A stretch of DNA of 64,000 bases from Heterostelium multicystogenum (GCA_003667245.1 RCNN01000502.1:56272-120271), one strand, 5' to 3'; positions 39,568 through 52,232 are shown, counted from the stretch's first letter. The notes: a model not told the origin generated them from the letters alone. Program-made: numbers and translations.

Positions 39568-40739
39568 ATGACTGTATTAGTAGAGAAAAATAATAATCAA
39601 CAGCAGAATGGTTCAACATCGAGTTCTGCATCGCATCAGAGTTGGAATTAAAGGTTTTTTAAGGTGTTTGGCTGCATTTTCAACAGAGCATAGAGAAATC
39701 ACTTATAACAAGTCAGAACAATGTCAATGATTTGTATAAAACACTCAATTGTCCTTTGCCACAGTCGCCAGAGCTGAAACAACTCAATCAAATCACAGAC
39801 AACACCAACATTGGTCCTTCTTACTATACAAATGGTCAGAACAGTCATTCAAAGATCAGAAGCACTTTCCAAACAAATTTCAAATCTACAGACATCCATC
39901 AAGAACAACAACACAGCAATATAAATGGCAAATAACAATAGCAGTAGCAGTAACAGTAACACCAGCAATGCAGAAATTAAAGCATACAAATTAGAGATTG
40001 AATCATTGAAAAAGAAAATAACAAAACTGCAACAAACTCAACCGACTACCACAACCACCTCAACCACCGCAACACCACAGACATCAACTTCAACAGCAAA
40101 ACCAGCACCAGCAGAATCAAGCGAATCTAATAGCAACCGATCATCAAAAGATCACAGCAGCGAATCGCTATCGTCGATCAGAGTGAGAACAGATGATATG
40201 AGAGACAGCTCCGATTGGGACACCAAGTATCAGACCGAACTGCAGCTGAACTCACTGTTGTCAGAGTTCTTCAAGAATGAAATAGAGATTTCAACAGATC
40301 AGCAGACAGACGACGAAATGCTCGAGACACCTAGAGAAGACTCCGTCTTGTCATCGACCTCTCTTCCTCAGCAGCCTTGGCCTCATCAGAGGTCCCTATC
40401 ACAAACGGACACACGCCTCAATATCGTCAGGCTCGTCACCGATTGTAACACCCCCAACCATTGGTGCCAACGACAAAGACACTCAGCTCGAGCGGATCAT
40501 TCTCACCGCTGACACACTCTGCTTCATCTACCTCCATCCTCGGAAACTCATCACCATCGTCATCATCCACCAATCTTGCATACGACTCACCATCAAGACA
40601 ATCAACATCCAACCTTGCAGCAAGCGGCACCAACGCAGCACCCAAAAAGGCATATCTCACCGACTTGCTCGATCAAATCGATCTTGAAAACAACACACCA
40701 TCCAAAGACAAAAAGAAAGGAAAATTCAAATTCTTTTAA
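39568..40739 (+). CDS. Unrecognised Ser/Thr-rich coiled-coil protein
   Basis: A start at 39568 opens a short Gln/Ser-rich leader that breaks frame near 39650-39695 (T6 run). It continues as SIEKSLITSQNNVNDLYKTL and a hydrophilic stretch to about 39930. A short predicted coiled coil follows (AEIKAYKLEIESLKKKITKL, near 39975), then Thr- and Ser-rich regions, an acidic patch (near 40300) and, after another frame change around 40335-40460, a Ser-rich segment ending in a leucine-rich helix (AYLTDLLDQIDLE) and a basic tail (KDKKKGKFKF). No enzyme motif, signal peptide or membrane segment is seen. Exact exon structure of the first 150 nt is uncertain; the gene may start at an internal Met. Confidence 0.55.
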
Positions 40740-41623
40740 AAATTAGTTATAGGATATTTAAACTAAGCACACACACACAAACAAATCACACACTTGCACT
40801 GGCACTAGCACTAGACCCCACTCCAAAGTACTTTGCCCAAATATAGTAATAATAATTACTTATATTATAGTATATGTGTGTGTATATGTGTATGTGTGCG
40901 TACCAAAAGTAAAACAATTGTAATTTCGAATTTATATAAAATTAATAAATTTATTTTTATTTGTTTATTTTTTTTTTATTATTAATTGATAATAAAAAAA
41001 ATAAACTAAACTAAATTAAGACAAAAGACTGTAAAAAAGTTTTATTCATTTAATTTAATGATTCATTTTAATAAATTATACTATTGTACATATATGTATA
41101 GTTCTATTTTATCTGGATAATACCTAAAAGGCATCGATATCTTAATTCATTATATTTTTAAAGCTTTTAATATTTTCTTACATCTTATTTTATTGTGATC
41201 AGCTCGAATTCAAATAATTTGATCGAAAAAAGCTCTAAAAATGTGTCACCATGAATGGTGTTTTAAAACCTTTTGAGCAAAAGATCTCTCGTTGTTCCGA
41301 ATCAATGGAATTACAATTCATAAAAAATGGATTTTTTTAAACATTTTTACCTAATACACATTAAATCAAACTTTGATTTATTTTTTATTGTTGTTAATGA
41401 TTCTTTATTTTTTGTACTGTATTAAAATCAATTTCTTCTACTATAACATTACATACATTCAACAACAACAACAACACTTCTTTATAGATAGAGAGATAAG
41501 GAAGAGATAATAGATTATAGATAGATAGATAGTATTTTATATATATATTACTTATACTTTTTGGTGGTGTGATTTAATTAACTATAATTATTATTATTAT
41601 ATTATTTGATCTAATAATAAATC
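40740..41623. other. Intergenic region, no gene seen
   Basis: About 880 nt of AT-rich DNA between two plus-strand genes, with CACA repeats (40770-40795) and a T-rich stretch. A small perfect palindrome, CACCAT-GA-ATGGTG, lies at 41247-41260 inside a weaker hairpin. Confidence 0.55.
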
Positions 41624-42401
41624 ATGGGTCACAAACATTTGGATAAATTGACTGGTTTACTGGGATTGTTGTTTGCAGGTACAATCGCCGGTTTGAATGC
41701 TTATGCATTCGAAAACAACACTCCATGGTATGAAGTTGGCTTCACTACAGTTGTAGATTTGATCTTTACATTCACCAGAGGTGGAATGACCAATGCCATG
41801 TCGGACGACAACTGGGAGAACTCAAAGACAAAGCAGACTCTTTACATTTCATTTGGTTTTGTAATTGTTTCTTTTGTATTTGTAAGTTGATTATATTATT
41901 AAAAGAAAGCAATGATAGTTTCAATGCATTCATCTAATATTCTTAATTCATTTAGGCTGTATTAGTATTTATGATTTGCTTGATTGGATTCTTTAGAAGA
42001 ATCCACAGAGGTGCCAGAAAATTTGTCCCTCTTTGCCTGTATTATTGTATTCATTTCAAATACCTTTGCTTTATTATTGTTTCTTGATGTATGTTATGAT
42101 TGGTTCGTTGGATTGACGGAACGTATATTAATTTCTATTTCTCATTTTTAGGATCAACCGTGCATTCTGTGATGATTTGACAAATGGTATCATTTCAAAT
42201 GTCATTGTCAACGATATAAAGAGTTCAAAGGTATGCACTGACTTCAGAGGCCACTACAGTGGACTGGGATACAATATCTATTGGAAACCAGAAGCAGGTT
42301 GGATCTGCGAATTGGTCGCCACCATTATCAGTTTATTCCTCATCATTGTTGGATCCAAGATTTTGCACACAAAGAAGCATGGATATCAAGTCATTAGATA
42401 A
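41624..42401 (+). CDS. Small four-helix membrane protein, family not recognised
   Basis: Exon 1 is 41624-41881, exon 2 starts at 41956 and the last exon runs 42152-42401. The product, roughly 210-215 residues, shows four hydrophobic segments: LTGLLGLLFAGTIAGLNAYA, FGFVIVSFVFAVLVFMICLI (across intron 1), a third near 42020-42085 and ELVATIISLFLIIVG near the end. The loop before the last helix holds Cys residues (AFCDD, VCTDF, GWICEL), as in tetraspan proteins with a disulfide-bonded outer loop. An A4 run near 42020 probably carries a frame error, because the third helix is only hydrophobic in the shifted frame. The second intron's edges are therefore uncertain. Confidence 0.65.
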
Positions 42402-43795
42402 ATCATCTCAAAGCATACTCTACAATACACATTATCAAATATCAACAACATCCACAAATCATATAGTACAACAATCCTAAAACAGATAACAAACCTACAA
42501 CCACTATTGGCAACAACAAATAATATGACAATAATAATAATAATAATAATGAATGAATGAACAACAATAGCAATAGCAATAACAACACTTAAAATAGATA
42601 ACTGGATGATTATACAACACAAACAACAAGACAAACAATGACAAATAATGTTGTTTAGGTACAAGTCAAACCTTACTTCTTTCTAAATTAGATATAAAAC
42701 TAAGGGAACCACTACTACTAAACAACTCACCCCTCTCCTCCCCACATTTTATTAGATACCCACACAATAGCAACATGTATTAATAACAATATATATATTA
42801 AATATCAAATTTAAAAGTTGCTAATAAAATACACCTGATTTTTAAGGAAAACAAAAGAACTTCATTTTTAGAATATAATTAGTTGAAAAAAAAAGAGAAA
42901 CAAAAAATAAAAAAACTGTGTGTGCAAAGTGGTGGGTTAGGATTTTTTCACATTTATTTTATTATTATTAGTTTATACATAAATTGTTTTTGGTTTTGTT
43001 TTTGTTTTTGTGTTTTTTGTTTTATTGAATGAATAGAATTAATTGTTTGATTGATAGAGATTAATAAATGTATGCATCAAAAATAAATAGAATCCTAATT
43101 TATTAATTATTATCATCATAAAATAAATACCATTCACCACCACTACCACCACACTACCACACTCCACCATACAACATAAAATAACATTAATAATAATAAA
43201 AGTTATAATTCAATCTTCAACCATTCTAGCATTATTATCGAATTAATTCTCAAACAACAACAACATTAGCAACACAACAATAATTATAAAACAATATAAT
43301 ACCATACACTATCATTCTCCTCTTCTTTATCATTTTTTATTAAAGTTTTATTTTAATTTACATTTAAATTCAACAACAAGAAGAGAAACAATAATAAAAT
43401 ACTAATAATAAATCATATTAATAAAAACTATTTTAAAAATATCTATTTACAAGACTTAACAATCATTCTCAATCTACATTTAAAATAGCAAAACAACAAC
43501 AACAACAACAACAACAATAGCTACAAATAATATATACTCGCTTTTACTTTTTATATTGTTTGTTTCTTTTATCTTTATTTAATATACAAGATATACTAAT
43601 ATACAATTTCATTTAAATAGTTTAGATAACGTTCGATTTAGATTATCATTTTAGTTTTATAGTTTTAGTTTGTAAGTTTGGGTTTACAACTAGTCAAAGC
43701 AGCTATAGCTTAACATTATCATATCGTATTCGTCAGATATACATAGTTTAGGATAGTTTCAAGAGGAATAATAATTACATAATAATAATATAGAG
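42402..43795. other. Intergenic region upstream of Rab5, no gene seen
   Basis: About 1.4 kb of AT-rich DNA with ATA/AAT, CAA and CAC microsatellites (for example 42527-42550 and 43494-43518). It probably contains the Rab5 promoter and a long 5' leader. No RNA gene was recognised. Confidence 0.55.
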
Positions 43796-44861
43796 ATGAA
43801 TAATAACAACAAGATCTTTCAATTTAAACTTGTATTGTTGGGTGAAGCAGCTGTAGGAAAGTCATCCTTGGTACTCAGATTCGTTCGTGGACACTTCTTG
43901 GATTATCAAGAAAGTACCATTGGTGGTAAGTTGACAATAATCCTGTTATGATCTGCAGCTCTTTAAATGGTCAACAGGAAATCTTCGATAAGCAAAGTGA
44001 TGAACAGTTATTAATCATGCATCAAATCAATATATAGCTGCATTCTTGGCACAAACAGTTTGTTTAAATGATACTACAGTTAAATTTGAAATTTGGGATA
44101 CTGCTGGACAGGAGAGATATCACACTCTTGCACCAATGTACTATCGTGGTGCTCAAGCTGCTATTGTAGTTTATGATATTAGAAGTCAGGATTCATTTGA
44201 AAGAGCAATTAAATGGGTTAAAGAATTACAAAGACAAGGAAGTCCAAATATTGTCATTGCATTGGCTGGTAATAAGTTGGATTTGGCAGCTAAGCGTAAA
44301 GTAGAAACATCAGTATGTATTATCAGCTCACAAGGTCCTTGCATCACTCATTCAGTCTAAAAAGATCTGCTTTCAACACATATAATTGCGATGTTGTTTA
44401 TCAATCAAGAGTAGCTCCCTATGGGAGTAACTCAAAACAATTGCCACATCGGCGATATTGTTTTGTACAAAATTTTGATAGTGTTGCAACTGACAAATTT
44501 TCACATTATATTTCCATTTAATTTTAAAATTTTTTTTTAGATTTTTTTTCGAACCAGTTTTACTGACCTTCCCTCAATCAAATTTAGGAGGCACAATTGT
44601 ATGCAGAAGAAAATGGTCTCTTATTTATGGAAACATCCGCAAAGACTGCCCAAAATGTCAATGAACTTTTTGTAGAAATAGGTAATGCACATCAATAACA
44701 AAGTCATACATGTACCATTTTATTAACCAATCGACTTTTTACATAACAAAACAGCCAAGAAACTTCCAAAAACACCAAACCCACGTCCTGGATCCGGTAG
44801 ACTCCCAATAGCTCCAATAGATAATAACCCACAAAAGAAAAAGGCATGCTGCAGCAGTTAA
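43796..44861 (+). CDS. rab5A: Rab5 small GTPase
   Basis: Exons 43796-43925, 44038-44312, 44588-44681 and 44755-44861 join without a frame break to 201 residues. Guanine nucleotide motifs are GEAAVGKSS (P-loop), ESTIGAAF (switch I, across intron 1), WDTAGQE (switch II), GNKLDL and ETSAK. The protein ends CCSS, so both Cys can be prenylated, as in Rab5. It should act in early endosome fusion and in phagosome and macropinosome maturation. The AAFLAQ effector sequence and [12 protein letters not shown] stretch point to Rab5 rather than Rab7, Rab21 or Rab22. Intron 2 (44313-44587, 275 nt) is long for this genome. Confidence 0.92.
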
Positions 44862-45124
44862 TATAATTTATTTGGATCAAACTAAATTAAAACTCATTTT
44901 CCTTTTACATACATATACACTCACTTTCAATGTTATTTCAATATTATTGACAGGGTGAGGCAAGACAAAAAAAAGAATTGAAAAATCAAGTTTCCGTTTG
45001 TACAATAAAAATTTTGAAGAGAAAAACAAAATTACCAATTATGTTTATGTTGAGCAGAATACACTAGCATGGTGCACAAAGCTTAATTGTTAAAATGATT
45101 ATATATTAAATTTAATTATATATT

Positions 45125-48100
45125 TTATTTTTTGGAAAATTGGTTTTGAGGTATAAAGGTTGATTTGATACCTCTTACACCAGTAGTTCCCTTGGTTTTC
45201 TTTGTATTGTTTGATTGAGTCTGGAAATCGATATTGAAAAAGTTGGGCTGTGGAACAACGTTTTGTTGTGGTTGTTGGTTTTGGTGTTGATTGTAATCGA
45301 ATGGAACAAATTGTTGTTGCTGTTGCTGTTGTTGTTGTTGTTGATGTTGGTGTTGTTTTTGTTTTTCTTTGCGTTCAACTTTGTTGATTGAGTTGATTGA
45401 TGCGATGCCATATTTCTATTTGGTTGATGCATTGACTCCACTTGAGAATTAATAGATTGAATAGGTTGAATGGGTTGCATTGGTTGTTGTTGCTGGGAGG
45501 AGGTAGATGAGCCACCATCGGGAATCCAACCAATACCTTTCATAAAGGTAACTGGATCAGCATCAAGTAGATCACCTTTCTTTGGTTTGCTCTGTTCATT
45601 CAATTGTGAAATTGCGTTGGCGGGAGTTGAAACAGTTTCTTTTAATTTCTTCTTTTCCTTATTTCTTCTTCTATTTAAATTGGAAAGTTGATAGATTTCT
45701 TCCATACTCTTTGGAACTAATAGAGATAATTAAAAAGAATGATATTATTAATAAATTGTTGTTGGTATTTACAAAGTATCATAGTACTTACTATCCTCTT
45801 CACCAGAGTCTGATAGATGTGAATCAATTAATTCATTCTCATCCATTTCGTTTGATTTGGTGGATTTGTTTTCATCGTAGTCGTCATCGTCATCATCGGC
45901 AAGTGAGTCCACATCCAACATGGTTTGACTTTGGTTTGGTTGATTTCTAAGTTCGGCGACTGGTTTTAAATACTGGAGTAGTTCCAGATGATGGATCAAA
46001 TGAAGACTTAACCATTGATGCAATCTTTTTGTGTCTCTTGAAATCGGCGTCATCCATATCTTCGTTAGTTTCGAATACCAAACTTTGTGGTAAACTAATA
46101 TTGGAGTGTAGGTTTTGGTTCGAAGAAGATACGCTTGCGGTTCTTCTTGGAGTAGGCGATAGAAGTGATTGAAGAGGTATTGGCTCTTGGTTGGAAATAT
46201 CGAGCCAACCTGCTGTTTTGTATAGCTCATGAGTGGATAGTACTGGACTTTGTGAATGTGAACTTGGATAAACGGTATTGGCTGATACCGATGTGAATTG
46301 CTCATTTTGATGTTGTTGATAGTGATGGTATTGTTGTAGTTGCTGTAACTGTTGTTGCTGTTGCTGATGGTGATGTTGTTGCTGCTGTAACTGTTGTTGC
46401 TGTTGCTGTTGTTGTTGTTGTAATAGTATTTGTTGTTGTAGTAGTTGCTGTTGCTGTTGATGTTGTTGTAACTGTTGTTGGTGAGTTGGTGGAAGATATC
46501 TATTTATACCAATTGGATATTGTTTTGATTCATCATTTGATGATACTCTTGATCTAAGAATATCCTGAAGTAATTCGTGTCCATATTGTTTGATATATGG
46601 TGGAATTGGGGTGCAGCATTGTAAAAGGTCATTGATGGTTGTTGGTTGTTTCTCAACGATGAGATGCATCATTGAGTTTGGAAGAATATATCTGACGCTC
46701 TCGTCGTCTTCTCTGGCGATTTTTTCTCTCCAATTGAACAATAGCTTGAACACCTTTAGTTGTGCAGGACTATAGGTCAATCCATTCTTTTTCAAGTATT
46801 CAAGGTGAGAGTTCTCTTCCAATATCTCTTTTTCGTACTTGATCAAGCAGATTTCTTTACTTCTTCTAAGTACCTCTAGAAGGTAGTTGTTTGTGGACTT
46901 GCCCTTGAGAACCAACTCGTTTCTCAATCTGTCGTAGATGTAGAGTAGGTAGTGTGTGTCTTCTCTTGCGTATTTGATCATCTCCTCGGGGACTGGACGG
47001 ATACGCCAGTCGGCAAGCTGGAATTTCTTGTTGGCATCGACACCACAGTAGAAACGAAGCAAGAAAGCAAGTGAGGCAGATGGATACTCAAGAATTCTCG
47101 AAGCTTGGCCAGTATCAAACATGTTGACAATGTAGATACCAAAGTCACGTTGCAACCACTTGACGTCACTCTCACTACCATGCAATACCTTTACAATCTT
47201 TGGATTGGTGAATGGTACATTGAGCATCTTCAAATGCGATCTAAGAACAAGAGTATCGACAATAAAGTCCTCAGTTCTCGTGGATACTTGCATCAGACAA
47301 ACGAAACCTTGGAATGAACGATAGTTGTGTGCTTCAAGATCGACTGCAAACTCCTCAACTTGATTGAGCTTTTCGGTGAGTGCGGCCAGCTGATCGACAC
47401 GGTCCACCCAGGTGTAGGCGGTTTCGTCGAGCCCCTTGTAGAGATTTTCCTTGCACGCTTGGATTTGCTTTGTAAGATATTGTAAATGATTCAGCTCGTA
47501 CTCATAGGGATGTGGGAACACGATCTTCTCTTGCTCCTTGGTTCTGACAAGCTTTCCATGTACAATCTCCACTCTTGCCTTTTCAAAGATGCTATCCAAA
47601 GGAACCATTGCATTAGGTTTCTCTTGGATCTTTGGAAGGAATGGGAAATTTGAATTGTCAATTGGGTCCTCGAATTTCAATTGAGGTCTCTGAATATTGA
47701 CTCCATAAAACATATTATATTCGTTTGATTTTCCAGTCTATTTTTTCGGTTTATAGAATTTGAAGTTGGATATTAATATCTAAAGCCGGGGAGCAAATCC
47801 TGTCATAATTATAAATGACATTACGACAGGACTATTATTTATGAATGTTACGTTACTTTTGAAACTGCTGTGGTTGACGCTAAATAAACATTTGGTTGAA
47901 TTGCCGATCCTTGTTGATTTTGTTTATCCATTTTATCTGTGTAATTATCCTAAATAAAATAGTAAGAAATAACAATATATGTTTCCATGGATTAATTTTC
48001 AGCATTCCAGATTGGTGCATTGATTCATTTCTATAGCACGAAATGTGTATGGTTGTTGTACGTACTACTTTATCAATGATTCCATCGACTACATCTACAA

Positions 48101-48452
48101 TCGATGGGAAGCGTTCAGAGATTTCATCGACATCGTCAACATCGATATTTGAAAAGAGATTATCTTGATTCTTAGGATCTTCGGAATGTACAAAGTTCTG
48201 TGTAAGATTCAATAGTCGTTTGCCAAAGTCATTCATTTTGTTCTTAAATGCAGGATAGGTAGAGTAATAGGAATAATCCTCCTCCACTGGAAGTTGATTC
48301 GATATCTTGATTGCAGAGATCAAATTGCCATAGAGATTCTTTTGAAAAGATTCCAATGTATCCGATGTAATTAGATTACCGGCGCTGTTACTACTGCTTC
48401 TATTACTATTACTACCGCTAGCAAATGAAGAAGATCTACTATTATTAAGCAT
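45125..48452 (-). CDS. exosc10: Exosome component 10 (EXOSC10/RRP6), 3'-5' exoribonuclease
   Basis: Exons complement(48066-48452, 47857-47949, 45792-47737, 45125-45716). The first two exons encode the PMC2NT domain that binds the cofactor Rrp47/C1D. Next is RPQLKFEDPIDNSNFPFLPK, then the DEDD-Y nuclease: FAVDLEAH (exo I), HGSESDVKWLQRDFG with NMFDT (exo II) and YAREDTHYLLY (exo III). An HRDC domain follows (FNWREKIAREDDES, ILPNSMM). A Gln/His-rich stretch (about 46310-46490) separates it from a C-terminal tail that keeps the acidic patch, PKSMEEIYQLSN and FVPFDY found in animal EXOSC10. It trims rRNA, snoRNA and aberrant nuclear RNAs. One A is extra at the run 45964-45967; correcting it restores phase at the last intron. 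A second break lies in the last exon near 45355-45375. Confidence 0.92.
46313..46492 (-). repeat. CAA/CAG repeat encoding Gln/His-rich tract in EXOSC10
   Basis: About 60 codons of Gln with scattered Leu, His and Tyr lie after the HRDC domain. Such tracts are normal in dictyostelid proteins and are usually placed, as here, between domains. Confidence 0.85.
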
Positions 48453-49184
48453 AACTATATTCCTATCAATATTATCTTTCTTTCTAACTTTATATCTATA
48501 TCGTAATCGTAATCGTATCGTATCTATCTATCTATATATCTATCAGTCCAATCAATCAAATCAATGCTGTTCTGAGTAGTCCTTTCAATGATGAATGGTG
48601 GGGTATGGTGTGCTTGCTCAAGCTTCTTGCGTGTTGTTATTAAAGTACTCTTTTGATATGGGTATGAAATTCGTCGTCGACTATATAATGTGCTATTTGC
48701 TTGATTTCGAATATAGAAAATTCCAAAAGCGTAACAACTAAATTTCAAAAGTACTACTTTAACTTTTTTATTTGGTTATAATGATAAATAAATAAAAATA
48801 TATGTATATATCTAATTTATCTATCTAATTTGTCATGAAAAATGATAGTTACTTTTGGGATGTTTTGGTTTTTTTTTTTTTTTTCAAATTTTTTAACCGT
48901 CAATTTTTTGTTAAAATTTTGAAGGTTATGTCATTTAGGAACTTCATAAAATATTATTAATTAGTATTACTATTATTGATTTTTATTATTAGGGCGAAGG
49001 TAATTACCCCAATCAAATTGAAATAATAAACGTTCAAATGAAGTAATAATAAAGACCAAGATAAAGAAATCAAGGCAATATATATGGAGGGAAGGACTTG
49101 CCTTGGTAGCTTGTGATGATGGGGTTGGTTTGGTATTTTAAATTATATATGTTTATTGGGTGGTTTGTTGTTGTTGTTGGTGGT
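48453..49184. other. Intergenic region, no gene seen
   Basis: About 730 nt lies between two minus-strand genes. A 74-codon open frame at 48524-48748 exists, but its composition is not protein-like and no motif supports it. The region should hold the EXOSC10 promoter. Confidence 0.5.
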
Positions 49185-50204
49185 TTATTTACCTTGTACC
49201 TTGACTAATTCAACATCGAAAACGAGGGTGGAGTTGGGTGGAATTCCAGAGACACCTTGGGATCCGTAGGCTAATGGTGCTGGGATGGTGAGACGACGCT
49301 TTCCACCAACCTTCATACCTTCGACACCGATGTCCCATCCCTTGATGACTTCACCAACACCGAGCTTGAAAGTGAATGGCTTGACGAGTGAAGAGTCGAA
49401 TTTCTTTCCGTTAGTCAATTTACCAAGGTATTTGACTGATACCTTTTGTCCTCTGGCGGCTTGGAAACCAGTACCAATAGTGACTTCCTCGATGATCAAA
49501 CCGTTTGGCAACTTCTTGATGTTTGATTGTGGTTGCTTCTTTGGTTGTTCTACTTGCTCCTTCTTTGGTGAAGCAGCTGGTTGCTCTTTCTTTGGTGCAG
49601 CAGCTGGTTGCTCCTTCTTTGGTGCAGCAGCTGGTTGCTCTTTCTTTGGTTGCTCAGCTTGCTTAACCTTCTTCTTGGCAGCTTGTTCGAGTTCCTCTTG
49701 CTTTCTCTTTAATTGCTTGGTGATTTCTTCTTCGTCAACCTCTTCTTCTTCTTCCTCTTCTTCTTCCATTTCTTCATCTTCTTCTTCGTCGTCATCTTCA
49801 GCGTCGTCATCTTGAGCGTCCATGGTAGAAACGAAATAACCAGCCAAGTGGATTGGTTGACCAGCACCTTGAACTTGAAGGGTGATTTCCTTTCCTTCTT
49901 CGAAAATCAAGTCCAATTGAGTGGATTCCAAACCACCGAGTTTCAATGAGCAGAGTGAGTACTCCTTACCATCGTATTTAACAACCAAAACATTACGTTC
50001 ACTACCAGTGGCGCTGGCAGCCAAGCATGCAGATGTCAAATGAGCATCATATGCTGGTGTGAAACTGATGGCAGTCTTTGAAACTTCGATACCTAGATTA
50101 TGTAATATAAGATTAAGATTAATATCATCATATAATTAGCAAACTAGCTAGTCAAGATTAGTGCCTGATCGCAGTCAGGTCATCGACGACATACCCCAAA
50201 ACAT
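49185..50204 (-). CDS. Nuclear FKBP-type peptidyl-prolyl isomerase with nucleoplasmin-like domain
   Basis: Exon 1 is only 10 nt (50195-50204, coding Met-Phe-Trp and one base). A 102-nt intron leads to exon 2 (49185-50092); together 305 residues with no frame break. The start MFWGIEV and the following beta-rich 90 residues match the nucleoplasmin-like domain of FKBP39/46 and yeast Fpr3/4. Then comes an acidic Asp/Glu tract, a Lys-rich segment with three tandem KKEQPAA repeats, and a C-terminal FKBP domain ([62 protein letters not shown]). Relatives act as histone chaperones and proline isomerases in the nucleus and nucleolus; the same is inferred here. Confidence 0.9.
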
Positions 50205-50480
50205 CTTTAAACAATAATGTTATAACTTTGTAAAATTCGATATACTGGAGATATTCAAAACAAGCAAACAAAAAAGGTGAATCACTTGGTGGTCACAGAT
50301 CAATCAAGGAGTCGAGGCGCCCAAATTATAAATAAAATTAAAAATAAAAAAAACCGACAAAAAAGATAATACGAATGAATTTGGAAAAAGAAGGATTTCA
50401 TGATTGATTTAGTCTCTACAGAAAAAAATATTATTTATATTTTTTGGTTTTATTTTATTTATAATATAATATATGTTCAT

Positions 50481-52232
50481 TTAGCCAACAAGTGATTCGT
50501 TGAATTGCGAGGAAATTTGATTGAGCTCGGTTATGAGGTATTGGAAACGGTCTAGGTTGGTCTCACGGAAGGCTGTCTTGGACAGATGCTTGGGGTAGTG
50601 TTGCTTGGACTTCTTGTTGACCAAGAGATGCTTTGGAAGATGGCTGGCTGTGGAGTGCTCCATGATGGTGTCGGCCAAGAGGAGTGTGATGTTCTTGTTG
50701 TTCTTGAAGGCTTTGATCAGTGGACGAGCAGCTTTCTTGTGGAGATTGGCAATGGCAAGAGTACGAACGGCGGTGTTGCTTTCAACATACTTGCAGATGG
50801 CTGGAAGAAGGTCCTCGTGGTAGTTGAGTGAGAGACGTTGGAGACTATCACAGGTTTGGAGTTGCTCAAGGAGTGGCACGATTTCAGCTGGATTGGTGTC
50901 TTCGATGGTCAATCTCTTGAGATTGTTCATTGAACGAAGAACTGGAGAGAATTGCTCAAAGCTCAATGGAATGTTTTTTGAGCTTCAATGTTTGGAGCGA
51001 ACCGGCGAGGAGTTGGAGATCACTGTAGAAGGCAGACTCTGATGAAATGTTGATTGAGGTTTGGTTGTTGTGGATACGAGCAACACCATCAATGGACAAT
51101 CTGGTCAAGTTTGTGAGGTTGGTGAAGATTGGATCGGACTTTTGTTGCATTGGGTAAAGGTTAACAAGAGTCAAGTCAGTGAGGGTTGGCAACTCGGAGA
51201 GACATGGCTTCAAATCAAAGGCACTCTTGAAAAGAACGTCATCGAACAAATAGAGCTTGGTGAGATTTGGAGCTTGGCTGGCAAGACTAAATTTGGTAGA
51301 TTGTGACTCCTTCAAGTTGTTGGTGGAAATGGAAGTTGGTTTCTTAATTGATTTGATGAGTGTGTTTGGCAAAGTTGAAGTTGAGGAGGTGAGTTGATTT
51401 TTATCCTCTTCGGTAGTTGGAGCGGGGGTTGGTTTTTTCAACAAATATGGCTCAAAGTATGTAAGGTTGGCGGCAATGGACAATGAGGAAACATTAGCTG
51501 GAATTGGTTGTGGATTTTTAAGATAGATGTTGTCAGAGAGTGCCTTGAAGGAGAAGTGGGTAATGGTTGTGTTACGAGCCAAAAGGTTACCGATCTTGAG
51601 AACCAAGACCTTCTTTGGATTGTATGAAGAATAGATACGCAATTTGTTGATTTTAAATTGGAACCAATGGCTTAAGACTGTGGTCCAATGGTAAGTTGAC
51701 AAGTGTCATTGAAATAAATGGCATGAGTGGACTTTGGAGTAACTCCTTGTTGTCCTCAACCCATTGGTGAGTAGTGATCTTGTTCTCCTTTGAACTCTCT
51801 AAAGAATCAATAGAATTGTTGGATCCAGATTTCTTAAGTTTACCATTGGCTTTGGTGGGGAAGATGACAGTGAATTTTTTGTAATGAGAGGTATTTAAGG
51901 TAACCGAAAGATGATGGATCGTAGTGGACCTCTTCAGCCAAAAATCTTTTCAAAGTAACACTGTAGAAAGTAAGTGAATTGGCAGTTGAAAGGAAAGTCA
52001 ACTGGGTGAGAGAACGATAGACGATAAACTTCAACCAATAGGAGCAAACCAAAGACAAAGACAATGGATTCCATTTTGATTGGTGAGATTTCATGGTAAA
52101 AGAGAGATAGCTGATTACCTCTCTTAAAACAACATCTGGAACACCACATTGGTTATGATTAATTCTACCAATATGATTGAATTGGACAATACCGTCCTTG
52201 CTATTATTTAATGATGAATGTTTGGATCCCAT
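50481..52232 (-). CDS. F-box-like leucine-rich repeat protein with possible N-myristoylation site
   Basis: The N terminus MGSKHSS fits the N-myristoylation consensus (Gly2, Ser6). An F-box-like segment follows (VPDVVLREVISYL, LSLVCSYWLKFIVYRSL). The remaining 450 or so residues hold degenerate leucine-rich repeats (LTKLYLFDDVLF, LPTLTDLTLVNL, LTNLTRLSIDGV, MNNLKRLTIEDT, DSLQRLSLNYHEDLL), the kind of F-box/LRR protein that dictyostelids carry in large numbers, probably as SCF ubiquitin ligase adaptors. Frame breaks near 51880, near 51690 and at the T6 run 50973-50978 are bridged by continuous LRR sequence. The gene appears intronless. Confidence 0.75.

Noticed and set aside
48524..48748. 74-codon minus-strand open frame upstream of EXOSC10
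   Set aside because: No motif, biased composition, and it lies in the likely EXOSC10 promoter and leader.
49285..49949. Long plus-strand open frames opposite FKBP
   Set aside because: Ser/Cys/Phe-rich shadows of the acidic and Lys-rich tracts on the coding strand.
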